The notes under the pieces were generated by a model, which searched no databases, was not told the origin of the DNA, and was given only the letters and a program-made list of their open reading frames with translations. Shown here one piece after another: positions 8,016 through 17,891 of a stretch of 64,000 nt of DNA (position 1 is its first letter; every line of letters begins with the position of its first letter). The stretch comes from Streptomyces shenzhenensis. GTDB taxonomy: Bacteria; Actinomycetota; Actinomycetes; Streptomycetales; Streptomycetaceae. The stretch spans positions 248,001-312,000 of the forward strand of contig NZ_JAJONF010000004.1 in assembly GCF_021462265.1 (NCBI RefSeq), written 5' to 3'. The position numbers were made by a program, and so were the translations under genes.

Positions 8016-11000
8016 ATGGCGGGGTACCGACCGGCGGACTGGCATCCACTCGACCTCGACGCGGACCCCACCCCAGGTGATCCGCAACGCGTCCGCACCC
8101 TCGCCGCGCAGCTGCACGACTTCGCCGACGACGTCTCCGACGCCCTGCGCCTGGTCAAGGGCATGGCCGGTGAGGACACCCTCCTGCAGTGGGCCGGCAA
8201 GTCGGCGGAGGTGTTCAAGGAGCAGTTCAAGGACGTTCCGAAGAACCTGAAGAAGCTGAAGAAGTCGTACGAGATGTGCGGCGACGCCCTCGCGGACTAC
8301 TGGCCGAAGCTGGAGCGGGCCCAGGCGCTGGCCGACAAGGCCCTGGCCAAGGCGAAGGAGGCGCAGTCCGACCTGTCCTCCGCCAAGACCCGTCTCTCGT
8401 CCACCGATTCGTGGGTGACGCGAGCGACGAAGGAAGCGGACAAGTACAAGGACGATCCCACCGGCAGCAAAGCGAGCGCGGACAAGCCGGATGAGGGGAA
8501 AGTGCGGGCGGCCACCCGGGACGTGCAGAGCGCCAAGTCCGCACACACCAAAGCCCAATCGGACGTCACCACAGCCCAGAACGCCCTCGACGCCGCGAAG
8601 AAGATGGCTGAGGACGCCCGCAAGATGCGCGACGACGCGGCCGGGGAAGCGAAGCGGAAGATCGACGAGGCCTCCGACGCGGGGATCCCGAACCGGCACT
8701 GGTGGCAGGACGTCGGTCACTGGTTCGAGGACAACTGGGACACCATCGTCACCGTCTGCAAAGTCGTCGTCGCCGTCGTCGGCATCATCGCGATGATCAT
8801 CGGCGGCCCGATCCTCGGCGCGATCGTGCTGGTCGCCGCGCTTGTCGTCCTCGCGGACACCCTCTACAAATACTCCCAAGGCCAAGCTTCGCTGTGGGAT
8901 GTGGCGTTCGCGGCGCTGGACTGTATACCCGGCGGCAAGGGCATCACCAGCCTCGGAAAACTCGCCAAGGGCATGAGGGGACTTGGCAAACTGGGGCTCA
9001 AAGGCATGGCCGAGGCCGTGCGTGGGCTCGGAACTCGTGGCCTGACCAGTCTGCGCTCCGGGATGACGGATCTGGTCGCCAGAGGCAAGGCACTCGCAGG
9101 GCGTTGCCCGGGCGGCGATCCGATCGACCTGGTGTCGGGCGAGATGCTCATGGTCGCTTCAGATGTGACGTTGCCGGGCATCCTGCCGCTCGAAGTCAAA
9201 CGGACGCATTTGTCCACCTACAGCTACGGCAGGTGGTTCGGCCCGTCCTGGGCATCGACGCTCGACGAACGACTGGAGGTGGACGACCAGGGGATCGCCT
9301 TCGCCTCGGACGACGGAATGCTGCTCGCCTACCCCCGTCCCATGCCCGGCGATCCCGTGTATCCGCTGGAAGGGCCCCGCTGGCCGTTGGAGTGGGACGG
9401 AAACCCCGGCGGGCCGATGACCATCACCGATCCGGAGACCGGGATCACCCGCGTGTTCCAGCCGGACGGCGCGCCGGGTGCCGACGGCAGGACAGTGTTC
9501 TCCCTGCGCAGCCGGAGCGACCGCAACGGACATCGTCTCGACATCGAGTACTCGGCTGCCGGGGAGCCGGTGGCCCTGCACCACAGCGGGGGGTACCGCG
9601 TCGCGATCGAAACGGAGGCCGGGCGCATCACAGCGCTGCGACTGGCGGAAGCGACCGGCTCGGACGACGCGACTCTGGTGCGCTACGCCTACCGCGACGG
9701 CGACCTGGTCCACGTGTACAACTCCTCCGGGCTGCCCTTCCGGTATGCCTATGACGACCGGGGGAGGATCACCAGGTGGGAAGACCGGTGCGGTTCCTGG
9801 TACGAGTTCGAGTACGACGAAGAGGACCGCTGCGTACGCGGCGCGGGTGCGGACGGTTTCCTCGACTGCCGGCTCACGTACGACCGTGAGGCGCGCCGGA
9901 CCGTGTACTCCGACTCGTTCGGACACGCCACGGTGCACGAGTACAACGAGCGGCTGCAGCGTACGGCGGTCATCGACGCGCTCGGGAACATCACGCGATA
10001 CGAATGGGATCGCCGGGACCGGCTCGTAGGGCATACCGACGCGCTGGGCAACAGCACGCGTTATGCCTACGACGCGGCCGGAAACCTGGTCAGCATCACG
10101 AGTGCCGACGGCACCACCGCTCGGGCCGAGTTCAATGAGCAGCGCCTTCCAGTGCTGACTGAGGCCGCCGACGGCTCCTGCTGGTCTTACGCCTACGACG
10201 ACCGTGGCAACCGCACGTCGGTCACCACTCCACTCGCGGAGACGACGCGGTTCGCGTATGACGGCAAGGGAGCGTTGACCGAGATCACCGATCCGGCCGG
10301 ATCGGTCACAAGGGTCGAGACCGATGCACGTGGGCTCCCCGTGAAGTCGGTCGATCCCCTCGGCGGCACCGTGCAGCACACCCGGGACGCCTTCGGCCGG
10401 GTCTCCCAGATCCGCGACGCTCTGGGCAACGTGACCTGCCTGACCTGGAACGTCGAGGGCAAGCCCCTGTCGCGGACCACTCCTGACGGCGCCAGGGAGG
10501 TCTGGGAGTGGGACGCCGAGGGGCGTCTCGTGCGTCACACGGATTCCGCCGGCTCCATCACTCGTTTCGGGTACACCCATTTCGATCTTCCTGCCTGGCG
10601 GTCCGAGGCCGACGGCCGACAGCGGCATTTCCGCTACGACACGGAACTCAGACTGGTAGGCGTCACGAACGAGCAAGGCCTCACGTGGGAGTACCGATTC
10701 GGCGCCACGGGGCTCCTGGAGTCGGAGACCGACTTCAACGGCCGCACCCTGATCTATTCGTACGATGCCGCCGGCCGACTCGCCCGGCGCACCAATGGAG
10801 CCGGGCAGGCCACGTCCTACGATCGTGACGCGGTGGGCAGAGTCGTCGGCAAGACCACCGCGGAGTCCTCGACGACGTTCTCCTACACGTCGAGCGGACA
10901 GGTGTACCGGGCCCGATGCGGCGATGTCGTCGTGGAGGCGGAGCGCGATCCGCTCGGACGGGTACTGAGCGAGACGACCAACGGCCGGACCATCAGCCAC

Positions 11001-12671
11001 GCCTATGACCGACTGGGCCGCCGCACGGTGCGCAGGACGCCGTCCGGAGCGGAGAGCCGGTGGGAGTACTCGGAGCGGAGTCTGCCGTCGAGGCTTTCGA
11101 GCGCCGGCCACGAGATCGTCTTCCGGCACGACGAAGACGGCAAAGAGGTGGTCCGGGACTTCGGCGATTCCCTCCGCATGGAGCGTCACTGGGACGAATG
11201 CCGCCGCATGACGTCCCATGTGCTGCGGGCACCTGACGGCCACGGCCTCGGCGACGAGAGCCGGGTCGTCAGCCGTCGCGACTACATGTACGGAATCGGT
11301 GACCGACTGACCGAAACACGCGACCTCCACGGTGGCCGGCAGCAGTTCCGGCACGACGAGCGCGGTCGCGTCGTGGCGGTCGACGGCGACTCCTGGCAAG
11401 AACGCTACGCGTACGACGCCGCGGGCAACCCGACGTCCTCGTCCTCGTCACCCACGGGCCGAGCGGACGGGGAGAAGGCCCGGCACACGTATGCCGGGAA
11501 CCAGGTTCGTCGAGCCGGCAGGAGGTCGTACTCGTACGACGGCCAGGGCCGGGTCACCCGACTGGTGCAGCGGACACTGTCCGGGGGCCGCCGGGCGTGG
11601 TCGTTCAGCTGGGACGCGGACGACCGGCTCACGGGCATGACTGGCCCCGACGGTCGTCGCTGGAGCTATGACTACGACCCGTTCGGACGCCGCACGGAGA
11701 AGCGGTGCCACGCCGAGGACGGGCAGGTCATCGAGCGGACCGCCTTCACCTGGGACGGCCAGCGCCTGGCCGAGCAGTCCCGCTGGAGCGACGCGGGCGA
11801 GCACACGGTCACGTGGGAGTACGAACCAGGTACGCACCGACCGATGGCACAGGCGGAGCGGACGCGGTCGCGCGACCTGCCTCAGGAGGAAGTCGACGAG
11901 CGGTTCTTCGCCATCGTCACGGACGTCGTCGGCACGCCTGTCGAACTGATCGGTCTCGACGGCGCGGTGCGGTGGCGGGGCGGATCCGGTCTCTGGGGCG
12001 ACGAACAGGCCTTCGACACGGCCGCGGCGGGCGGGCTGTCGTGCCCGCTCCGCTTCCCCGGGCAGTACGCGGACGAGGAAAGCGGCCTGCACTACAACTT
12101 CCACCGCTACTACGACCCGCACAGTATCCGCTTTCTGACCCCCGACCCGCTCGGGCTCCAGGCAGGGCCCGACCACTACGCCTACGTCTCCAATCCCCAT
12201 CTCTGGGTGGATCCGCTCGGCCTGCAGCGGTGCCCGACCTTCGTGGGCATCCAGTGGATGACCGACAAAATGCTGCAACGCGTTTCATTCCGCTACCAAC
12301 GGTTCGTCACGCACACGGACTACGAGCAGGTGTGGCGCCTCGGAGACGGTCGTGAGGTGCACGTGGACGGTGGTCCCACCGCGGACGGCTTCATCGTCGA
12401 GGCGAAGTGGACCGGTGGTGACCACCCGGGTGAGTGGGCGGCGTCTCAGTACAATCCTGCGCATCGTCACTACGACGAGGACCGGATCACCAGTCAGGCA
12501 GAGAAGCTTCTGGCGCTGAACGAAGGACTGGGCGGCAAGGGGGTGCGGTATGCCACTTCCTACCCGGAAGGGGCCGAGCACCTCCGGGACCTTTTCAGCA
12601 GCAAGTTCCCAGACGAATTCGCCGATGGAAGGCTGAACGTCTTCCACGTGCCGGGAAACGGAATGGATTAA
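8016..12671 (+). CDS. RHS-repeat polymorphic toxin with C-terminal nuclease-fold tip
   Basis: A 1551-residue protein. Residues 1-120 are a WXG100-like helical region, about 130-225 a charged coiled coil, about 243-288 a hydrophobic hairpin (VVVAVVGIIAMIIGGPILGA), and about 364-440 a DUF6531 segment (GDPIDLVSGEMLM). RHS/YD repeats run to about 1330 (YAYDAAGN, YEFEYDEEDR and many more). The RHS core ends in the autocleavage-type motif DPLGLQ at 1399-1404. The last 147 residues are the variable toxin. They contain ADGFIVEAKW with D1457 and E1462-x-K1464, a PD-(D/E)xK arrangement, followed by Q-rich ITSQAEKLLALNEGLG, resembling Tox-REase-5-type tips. RHS shells encapsulate toxin and deliver it to neighbouring cells. 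The immunity gene starts four bases after the stop. Confidence 0.92.
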   Translation: MAGYRPADWHPLDLDADPTPGDPQRVRTLAAQLHDFADDVSDALRLVKGMAGEDTLLQWAGKSAEVFKEQFKDVPKNLKKLKKSYEMCGDALADYWPKLERAQALADKALAKAKEAQSDLSSAKTRLSSTDSWVTRATKEADKYKDDPTGSKASADKPDEGKVRAATRDVQSAKSAHTKAQSDVTTAQNALDAAKKMAEDARKMRDDAAGEAKRKIDEASDAGIPNRHWWQDVGHWFEDNWDTIVTVCKVVVAVVGIIAMIIGGPILGAIVLVAALVVLADTLYKYSQGQASLWDVAFAALDCIPGGKGITSLGKLAKGMRGLGKLGLKGMAEAVRGLGTRGLTSLRSGMTDLVARGKALAGRCPGGDPIDLVSGEMLMVASDVTLPGILPLEVKRTHLSTYSYGRWFGPSWASTLDERLEVDDQGIAFASDDGMLLAYPRPMPGDPVYPLEGPRWPLEWDGNPGGPMTITDPETGITRVFQPDGAPGADGRTVFSLRSRSDRNGHRLDIEYSAAGEPVALHHSGGYRVAIETEAGRITALRLAEATGSDDATLVRYAYRDGDLVHVYNSSGLPFRYAYDDRGRITRWEDRCGSWYEFEYDEEDRCVRGAGADGFLDCRLTYDREARRTVYSDSFGHATVHEYNERLQRTAVIDALGNITRYEWDRRDRLVGHTDALGNSTRYAYDAAGNLVSITSADGTTARAEFNEQRLPVLTEAADGSCWSYAYDDRGNRTSVTTPLAETTRFAYDGKGALTEITDPAGSVTRVETDARGLPVKSVDPLGGTVQHTRDAFGRVSQIRDALGNVTCLTWNVEGKPLSRTTPDGAREVWEWDAEGRLVRHTDSAGSITRFGYTHFDLPAWRSEADGRQRHFRYDTELRLVGVTNEQGLTWEYRFGATGLLESETDFNGRTLIYSYDAAGRLARRTNGAGQATSYDRDAVGRVVGKTTAESSTTFSYTSSGQVYRARCGDVVVEAERDPLGRVLSETTNGRTISHAYDRLGRRTVRRTPSGAESRWEYSERSLPSRLSSAGHEIVFRHDEDGKEVVRDFGDSLRMERHWDECRRMTSHVLRAPDGHGLGDESRVVSRRDYMYGIGDRLTETRDLHGGRQQFRHDERGRVVAVDGDSWQERYAYDAAGNPTSSSSSPTGRADGEKARHTYAGNQVRRAGRRSYSYDGQGRVTRLVQRTLSGGRRAWSFSWDADDRLTGMTGPDGRRWSYDYDPFGRRTEKRCHAEDGQVIERTAFTWDGQRLAEQSRWSDAGEHTVTWEYEPGTHRPMAQAERTRSRDLPQEEVDERFFAIVTDVVGTPVELIGLDGAVRWRGGSGLWGDEQAFDTAAAGGLSCPLRFPGQYADEESGLHYNFHRYYDPHSIRFLTPDPLGLQAGPDHYAYVSNPHLWVDPLGLQRCPTFVGIQWMTDKMLQRVSFRYQRFVTHTDYEQVWRLGDGREVHVDGGPTADGFIVEAKWTGGDHPGEWAASQYNPAHRHYDEDRITSQAEKLLALNEGLGGKGVRYATSYPEGAEHLRDLFSSKFPDEFADGRLNVFHVPGNGMD

Positions 12672-12674
12672 GGC

Positions 12675-13142
12675 GTGGACGAGGTCGTTGCAGTTCTGGA
12701 GCTCCTGGCCGACGACGAGAGCCTGACGGGTGAGGGGATCGGTGCCGTCCTGGAACGGCTGGGCTGGGGCGTGGCGCGCCAGGTGCCGGGTGCCGCGTTC
12801 GCCCGTGTCTGGCGCAAGAACGACCTCCTGGCGGGTATCGAGGGGGACGCCCCGCAGGTGCGCCTCGCTGTCACCCTGTGGGAGCGCGAGGTCGACGAGG
12901 AGGCGGGCTTCGACGCGCTGGAAGCGTTGTACGACGAGTCCGCGCAGGTGGTCGGACGGATCGCACATGAGGTGGAGACCGGTGTCCTTGCCGGGCGCCT
13001 CGTCCGACCGGACGGTGGCCGGACGCAGGGCATCGACTACATCGAGCAGCGGGCCTGGGTCCTGGGCCGCCGGTCGCTGCTCGTCGGCGCGGTCCAGGAC
13101 GACACGGAACTCCCGGTGAGGGTCGATGCTGTCGTTTCATGA
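12675..13142 (+). CDS. Probable cognate immunity protein of the RHS toxin
   Basis: A 155-residue acidic protein whose GTG start lies 4 bases after the toxin stop, the normal place for an immunity gene. It has no signal peptide or membrane helix, so it would act in the cytoplasm by binding the nuclease tip. Visible blocks are GAVLERLGWGVARQVPG, FDALEALYDESAQVVGRIAHE and DYIEQRAWVLGRRSLLVGAV. The last two recur in the broken gene that follows, so this is one member of a small tandem family. I do not know a named family for it with certainty; the role comes from position, size, charge and duplication. Confidence 0.7.
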   Translation: MDEVVAVLELLADDESLTGEGIGAVLERLGWGVARQVPGAAFARVWRKNDLLAGIEGDAPQVRLAVTLWEREVDEEAGFDALEALYDESAQVVGRIAHEVETGVLAGRLVRPDGGRTQGIDYIEQRAWVLGRRSLLVGAVQDDTELPVRVDAVVS

Positions 13143-13171
13143 ACCGGGGCGTGCGGTGAGTACCGGCCGCG

Positions 13172-13721
13172 ATGTCTGATGTGCCGCAGCGGAATCCGGC
13201 GGTCTACCGGCTCCTGCCGAGCCTGAGCGACTACGAGACGCTGCGTCTGGACGGTGCCGACCAGAGCAGGAACCCCGCCAAGGCGTGGGCCACCACCTGG
13301 CGGCGCGACGGTGCCAGCGCATGGGTCCGGGGGAACGCGCCTGTGGAGGTGCGAAGAGCTCTACGACGCGGCAGCGGCAGAACTCCCGACGGTCGTCTCG
13401 CAGCTGACATCGGGAGTCCTCGGATCACGGCTCCAGGAGCCCGACCGGGATCCGGCGGGGGCGAGGACTTCGTCGGCCACCGGTCCTGGATCATCGCGGA
13501 CAAGGTCGTCCTGGCCGGGGTCAAGCACGATGACTCCGACGCGCCCGTCCAACTCGTCGTCGTACTGCGCGAGGACGCCCCGGATGCCGACGAGGGCGAC
13601 GACGGGAACGACGACTGGTCGTGATGCGCCCCGAGGCCGACGGCGTCCGTCGGGCGGAATTCCTGATGGACCTCGACGACGGCGACCGAGTACTTCCGGG
13701 ACATCGCGAACGAGGCCTGAC
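13172..13721 (+). pseudogene. Frameshifted second immunity gene copy
   Basis: The frame from ATG 13172 reads MSDVPQRNPAVYRLLPSLSD. Around 13325-13440 the similarity to the intact immunity protein moves to another frame: CEELYDAAAAELPTVVSQLT then GVLGSRL, matching EALYDESAQVVGRIAHEVET and GVLAGRL. It then returns to the first frame as DFVGHRSWIIADKVVLAGV, matching DYIEQRAWVLGRRSLLVGAV, and stops at 13624. Two compensating indels therefore break the gene. A short piece follows, from ATG 13624, that reads AEFLMDLDDGD and, after one more shift, EYFRDIANEA before a stop at 13721. It is either a decaying orphan immunity gene or carries assembly errors in GC runs. Confidence 0.65.
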
Positions 13722-13787
13722 CGCGCTTCCCTGGAGTTCACGCGGCTGCACGGTCACCACCGAGTCCAGAACCCCGGCCTGACGCCT

Positions 13788-14210
13788 GTGACCACCATCG
13801 TCTTTCCCGCGTACCGGTGCGAGTTCTCCGGGCGGGAGACGCTGGAGGAGGCGGAGGCCAGATATCACAGGATGCTGCCCACCGCGGACATCGGCCGCGG
13901 ACCCGTGCCGTTCCTGAAGACGCGCTTCGACAACCCGCGTACCGGGGGAGGCAGCAGCAACCCGGGGCGTGCGCTGGCCCGGCCCGAGGTCCTGCTGGCC
14001 GAGATCCCGGAGCTGAGGGACGCTCCCGGCCGGTTCGTGGAGTACGAGAACCGCGTCGGTGACGTACGGCGCGTGCAGTGGGACCGGAACGGCACGTGGG
14101 TGCTCTCGGACGCGTCCGGGAGCCGGGAGCTGGGGCTCGACGAGCTTCTGCCCCTGGTGGAGGAGAGTCTGCGCTCACCGTCCGTCCGGGAGGAAGGGAC
14201 GGGTGTTTGA
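13788..14210 (+). CDS. Hypothetical protein at end of toxin locus
   Basis: A 140-residue protein from GTG 13788, the first start after which codon bias is consistently coding; the frame is open farther upstream, but that part belongs to the broken immunity gene. Blocks include VFPAYRCEFSGRETLEEAE, RFVEYENRVGDVRRVQWDRN and LGLDELLPLVEESL. There is no signal peptide or transmembrane segment. Its size, acidity and place after the toxin/immunity genes fit another immunity or accessory gene, but I do not recognise the family. It is the last gene before the S10 operon leader. Confidence 0.55.
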   Translation: MTTIVFPAYRCEFSGRETLEEAEARYHRMLPTADIGRGPVPFLKTRFDNPRTGGGSSNPGRALARPEVLLAEIPELRDAPGRFVEYENRVGDVRRVQWDRNGTWVLSDASGSRELGLDELLPLVEESLRSPSVREEGTGV

Positions 14211-14625
14211 CCTACGCCCCCCCGGGGGTATTCTCTCCGGCTCGATTGGCCAGCCCCCCGGCCCGTATGGCAGACTGTCCGAGTTGCTCGGTCGAGTGTT
14301 GATGCTGCGCGCCTCCCGCCGGGAGGACCGGAAGCGAGTCCCACAGTACTCGTCGTCCTAACTGCCTCACGGCAGCACTGGGGCGGACGTACGGGAATCT
14401 TTCGGGAAGTGCGGTGCGGCACCGGCCAGGCACCCGGTGGGCCTTTCGCCCCCGGCTTGCGGTACCGGAAGGGCCGTGTGCATTCCCAGCAGGGATGTTC
14501 GAACAAGGGACATCTTTGTCAGTGAGAGTGCGACACGCCCGACCGCGTGGGTCGGAGGAAGGAAGGCGGCACAAGGAAATCGCCGGGTTCCAGAGCGTTA
14601 GCAGAGACAGGACTACTGAGTAGCC
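14211..14625 (+). promoter_or_regulatory. Upstream region and long leader of the S10 operon
   Basis: No gene is supported in these 415 bases. A possible promoter is TTGGCC (14246-14251) with CAGACT (14271-14276) at 19-bp spacing, which would give a leader of about 340 nt. The leader has GC-rich self-complementary patches, and directly before the rpsJ ATG there is CTACTGAGTAG, a small hairpin. The closest Shine-Dalgarno-like string, AGGA, is 13 nt or more from the ATG. A long structured leader is where S10 operons of other bacteria are autoregulated; for this one that is inference. Confidence 0.4.
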
Positions 14626-14934
14626 ATGGCGGGACAGAAGATCCGCATCCGGCTCAAGGCCTACGACCACGAGGTCATCGACTCCTCGGCGAAGAAGATC
14701 GTCGAGACGGTGACCCGCACTGGTGCGTCGGTCGCGGGCCCGGTGCCGCTGCCCACTGAGAAGAACGTGTACTGCGTCATCAAGTCGCCGCACAAGTACA
14801 AGGACTCGCGCGAGCACTTCGAGATGCGTACCCACAAGCGCCTGATCGACATCCTCGACCCGACCCCCAAGACCGTTGACTCTCTGATGCGACTCGACCT
14901 CCCGGCCGGTGTCGACATCGAGATCAAGCTCTGA
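14626..14934 (+). CDS. rpsJ: 30S ribosomal protein S10
   Basis: A 102-residue protein, full length for S10, recognised by [20 protein letters not shown] near the N-terminus and the extended loop [21 protein letters not shown]10 sits in the head of the 30S subunit and in other bacteria also joins NusB in antitermination complexes. It is the first gene of the S10 operon, followed 16 bases later by rplC. The start ATG at 14626 follows a leader with only a weak, distant ribosome site. No odd substitutions are visible. Confidence 0.98.
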   Translation: MAGQKIRIRLKAYDHEVIDSSAKKIVETVTRTGASVAGPVPLPTEKNVYCVIKSPHKYKDSREHFEMRTHKRLIDILDPTPKTVDSLMRLDLPAGVDIEIKL

Positions 14935-14950
14935 GGCCGGTGATCTGAGA

Positions 14951-15595
14951 ATGGCTAAGCAGATCAAGGGCATCCTGGGCGAGAAGCTCGGCATGACGCA
15001 GGTGTGGGACGAGAACAACCGGGTCGTCCCGGTGACCGTCGTCAAGGCCGGCCCGAATGTCGTGACCCAGGTCCGCACCAACGACGTCGACGGCTACGAG
15101 TCCGTCCAGCTCGCCTTCGGCGAGATCGACCCGCGCAAGGTGAACAAGCCCCTCAAGGGTCACTTCGCGAAGGCCGACGTCACCCCCCGCCGTCACCTCG
15201 TCGAGATCCGTACGGCCGACGCCGCCGAGTACACCCTCGGTCAGGAAGTCACCGCCGAGGTCTTCGAGGCCGGCGTGAAGGTCGACGTCACCGGCAAGAG
15301 CAAGGGCAAGGGCTTCGCCGGTGTCATGAAGCGTCACAACTTCAAGGGCCTCGGCGCCGGTCACGGCACCCAGCGCAAGCACCGCTCGCCCGGTTCCATC
15401 GGTGGCTGCGCCACCCCGGGCCGCGTGTTCAAGGGCCTCCGCATGGCGGGTCGCATGGGCAACGAGCGTGTCACCACCCAGAACCTGACCGTCCACGCCG
15501 TTGACGCGGAGAAGGGTCTGCTGCTCATCAAGGGCGCGGTTCCCGGTCCGAACGGCGGCCTCGTCCTGGTCCGCACCGCGGCCAAGGGGGCCTGA
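14951..15595 (+). CDS. rplC: 50S ribosomal protein L3
   Basis: A 214-residue protein starting [19 protein letters not shown], the L3 N-terminus; the ATG at 14951 follows a GA-rich CTGAGA site. The central loop that reaches the peptidyl-transferase centre is present ([20 protein letters not shown], then [12 protein letters not shown]). L3 is one of the earliest proteins bound to 23S rRNA. The length is normal for actinobacteria. rplD follows after seven bases, and the frame upstream of 14951 is non-coding overlap with rpsJ. Confidence 0.98.
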   Translation: MAKQIKGILGEKLGMTQVWDENNRVVPVTVVKAGPNVVTQVRTNDVDGYESVQLAFGEIDPRKVNKPLKGHFAKADVTPRRHLVEIRTADAAEYTLGQEVTAEVFEAGVKVDVTGKSKGKGFAGVMKRHNFKGLGAGHGTQRKHRSPGSIGGCATPGRVFKGLRMAGRMGNERVTTQNLTVHAVDAEKGLLLIKGAVPGPNGGLVLVRTAAKGA

Positions 15596-15602
15596 GGTAC
15601 CG

Positions 15603-16259
15603 ATGAGCACTGTTGACATCCTTTCGCCTGCCGGCGAGAAGACCGGAACCGTCGAGCTCCCCGCGGAGATCTTCGGCGTGGAGAAGGTCAGCATCCCGCT
15701 GATCCACCAGGTCGTCGTCGCGCAGAACGCGGCTGCCCGCCAGGGCACGCACAAGACGAAGACCCGTGGCGAGGTCCGTGGTGGTGGCAAGAAGCCTTAC
15801 CGCCAGAAGGGCACCGGCCGCGCCCGCCAGGGCTCGACCCGCGCGCCGCAGTTCGCCGGCGGTGGCGTCGTCCACGGCCCGCAGCCGCGTGACTACTCGC
15901 AGCGCACCCCGAAGAAGATGAAGGCTGCCGCTCTGCGTCACGCCCTCACCGACCGGGCGCGTCACAACCGCATCCACGTCGTCACCGGCGTGATCGAGGG
16001 CGAGACCCCCAGCACCAAGGCCGCTCGCACGCTGTTCGGCAAGATCTCGGAGCGCAAGAACCTGCTCCTGGTCATCGACCGCGCCGACGAGGCCGCGTGG
16101 CTGTCCGCCCGCAACCTGCCCCAGGTCCACATCCTGGAGCCGGGCCAGCTGAACACGTACGACGTGATCGTCTCGGACGACGTGGTCTTCACCCAGGCCG
16201 CCTTCGAGTCCTTCGTCGCCGGCCCGAAGGCCAACGACACCGAAGGGACCGAGGTCTGA
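15603..16259 (+). CDS. rplD: 50S ribosomal protein L4
   Basis: A 218-residue protein starting [20 protein letters not shown]. The long tentacle that lines the peptide exit tunnel is seen as [21 protein letters not shown]4 binds domain I of 23S rRNA; in enterobacteria it also represses its own operon by binding the S10 leader, but whether that applies here is unknown. The C-terminus DTEGTEV overlaps the rplW start at TGATG, so translation of the two is coupled. Confidence 0.98.
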   Translation: MSTVDILSPAGEKTGTVELPAEIFGVEKVSIPLIHQVVVAQNAAARQGTHKTKTRGEVRGGGKKPYRQKGTGRARQGSTRAPQFAGGGVVHGPQPRDYSQRTPKKMKAAALRHALTDRARHNRIHVVTGVIEGETPSTKAARTLFGKISERKNLLLVIDRADEAAWLSARNLPQVHILEPGQLNTYDVIVSDDVVFTQAAFESFVAGPKANDTEGTEV

Positions 16260-16678
16260 TGGCCATCCGCCACCCGAGCATCGCCTCGAAGGCCGCCAAG
16301 GCCGCCAAGGCCGCCCGCGTCGCCAAGGCGCGCCGCCACGAGGCCGAGGGCAAGAACACCGTCGAGACCCCGCTCAGCAAGTCGTACACGGACCCCCGTG
16401 ACATCCTGCTGAAGCCGGTCGTCTCCGAGAAGAGCTACGCGCTCCTCGACGAGAACAAGTACACGTTCATCGTCGACCCGAACGCCAACAAGACCCAGAT
16501 CAAGCAGGCCGTCCAGGCGGTCTTCTCGGTCAAGGTCACCGGGGTCAACACGATCAACCGCCAGGGCAAGCGCAAGCGCACCCGCACCGGTTTCGGCCAG
16601 CGCGCGGCGACCAAGCGCGCGATCGTGACCCTCGCCGAGGGCGACCGTATCGACATCTTCGGCGGTCCGACCGCGTAA
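16259..16678 (+). CDS. rplW: 50S ribosomal protein L23 with basic N-terminal extension
   Basis: A 139-residue protein; the L23 core begins near residue 43 ([19 protein letters not shown]) and ends with [11 protein letters not shown]23 lies at the tunnel exit and docks trigger factor, SRP and the translocon. Before the core is an alanine/lysine-rich extension ([20 protein letters not shown]). The ATG overlaps the rplD stop (TGATG) and no later start is well placed, so the extension seems real; similar tails occur in streptomycete L23. Confidence 0.96.
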   Translation: MAIRHPSIASKAAKAAKAARVAKARRHEAEGKNTVETPLSKSYTDPRDILLKPVVSEKSYALLDENKYTFIVDPNANKTQIKQAVQAVFSVKVTGVNTINRQGKRKRTRTGFGQRAATKRAIVTLAEGDRIDIFGGPTA

Positions 16679-16716
16679 GCGGGTCGGATCGTCCGATATC
16701 GGACGAGGACTGAGAA

Positions 16717-17553
16717 ATGGGAATCCGCAAGTACAAGCCGACTACGCCGGGCCGCCGTGGCGCCAGCGTCGCCGACTTCGTCGAGGTCACGCGGTCCACG
16801 CCGGAGAAGTCGCTGGTCCGCCCGCTGCACAGCAAGGGCGGCCGTAACAACGCCGGTCGTGTGACCGTTCGCCACCAGGGTGGCGGACACAAGCGCGCCT
16901 ACCGCGTGATCGACTTCCGTCGTCACGACAAGGACGGCGTGCCGGCGAAGGTCGCGCACATCGAGTACGACCCCAACCGCACCGCGCGCATCGCGCTGCT
17001 GCACTACGCCGACGGCGAGAAGCGCTACATCCTCGCCCCGCGCAACCTGCAGCAGGGCGACACCGTGGAGAACGGCCCCGGGGCCGACATCAAGCCGGGC
17101 AACAACCTGGCCCTCCGCAACATCCCGGTCGGTACCACGGTCCACGCGATCGAGCTCCGTCCCGGCGGTGGCGCCAAGTTCGCCCGCTCCGCGGGTGCCT
17201 CGGTGCAGCTGCTCGCCCGTGAGGGCGCCATGGCGACCCTCCGTATGCCGTCCGGCGAGATCCGCATGGTGGACGCGCGCTGCCGCGCCACCGTCGGTGA
17301 GGTCGGCAACGCCGAGCAGTCGAACATCAACTGGGGCAAGGCCGGCCGCAAGCGGTGGCTGGGCGTCCGCCCGACCGTCCGTGGTGTCGTCATGAACCCG
17401 GTCGACCACCCGCACGGTGGTGGTGAGGGCCGGACCTCCGGTGGCCGTCACCCCGTCTCCCCGTGGGGCAAGAAGGAAGGTCGTACTCGTTCGCCCAAGA
17501 AGGCGTCGAACAAGTACATCGTCCGCCGCCGCAAGACGAACAAGAAGCGTTAA
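16717..17553 (+). CDS. rplB: 50S ribosomal protein L2
   Basis: A 278-residue protein starting [20 protein letters not shown], with the C-terminal motif [20 protein letters not shown] that reaches the peptidyl-transferase region and includes the critical histidine of the HPHGGGEGR loop. L2 is needed for subunit association and peptide-bond formation. The ATG has a GAGGACTGAGAA purine-rich site upstream. Length and motifs are standard. The gap to rpsS is 12 bases. Confidence 0.98.
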   Translation: MGIRKYKPTTPGRRGASVADFVEVTRSTPEKSLVRPLHSKGGRNNAGRVTVRHQGGGHKRAYRVIDFRRHDKDGVPAKVAHIEYDPNRTARIALLHYADGEKRYILAPRNLQQGDTVENGPGADIKPGNNLALRNIPVGTTVHAIELRPGGGAKFARSAGASVQLLAREGAMATLRMPSGEIRMVDARCRATVGEVGNAEQSNINWGKAGRKRWLGVRPTVRGVVMNPVDHPHGGGEGRTSGGRHPVSPWGKKEGRTRSPKKASNKYIVRRRKTNKKR

Positions 17554-17565
17554 GGACTGGTTGAG

Positions 17566-17847
17566 ATGCCTCGTAGCTTGAAGAAGGGGCCCTTCGTCGA
17601 CGACCACCTGATCAAGAAGGTGGATGTCCAGAACGAAGCCGGCACCAAGAACGTCATCAAGACCTGGTCCCGTCGCTCGATGATCGTCCCGGCCATGCTC
17701 GGCCACACGATCGCGGTGCACAACGGCAAGACCCACATCCCGGTGTTCGTTACCGAGTCGATGGTCGGCCACAAGCTCGGCGAGTTCTCGCCGACCCGCA
17801 CCTTCCGGGGCCACGTCAAGGATGACCGGAAGTCGAAGCGCCGCTAG
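17566..17847 (+). CDS. rpsS: 30S ribosomal protein S19
   Basis: A 93-residue protein starting [20 protein letters not shown] and containing the S19 motif [17 protein letters not shown]19 forms a complex with S13 in the 30S head near the A-site tRNA. Normal length, no anomaly. It follows rplB by 12 bases and precedes rplV by 44 bases. Confidence 0.98.
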   Translation: MPRSLKKGPFVDDHLIKKVDVQNEAGTKNVIKTWSRRSMIVPAMLGHTIAVHNGKTHIPVFVTESMVGHKLGEFSPTRTFRGHVKDDRKSKRR

Positions 17848-17891
17848 TAGCGGATCGCATTCAGACACGTAAGTAACTGAGAGGGACAACC

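Noticed and set aside
9159..11399. 746-residue open frame on the minus strand
   Set aside because: It lies opposite the RHS repeats, is proline/valine-rich without family motifs, and arises from GC-rich codon complementarity.
14414..14623. 69-residue frame before rpsJ
   Set aside because: Arginine-rich with poor codon bias; better explained as the S10 operon leader.
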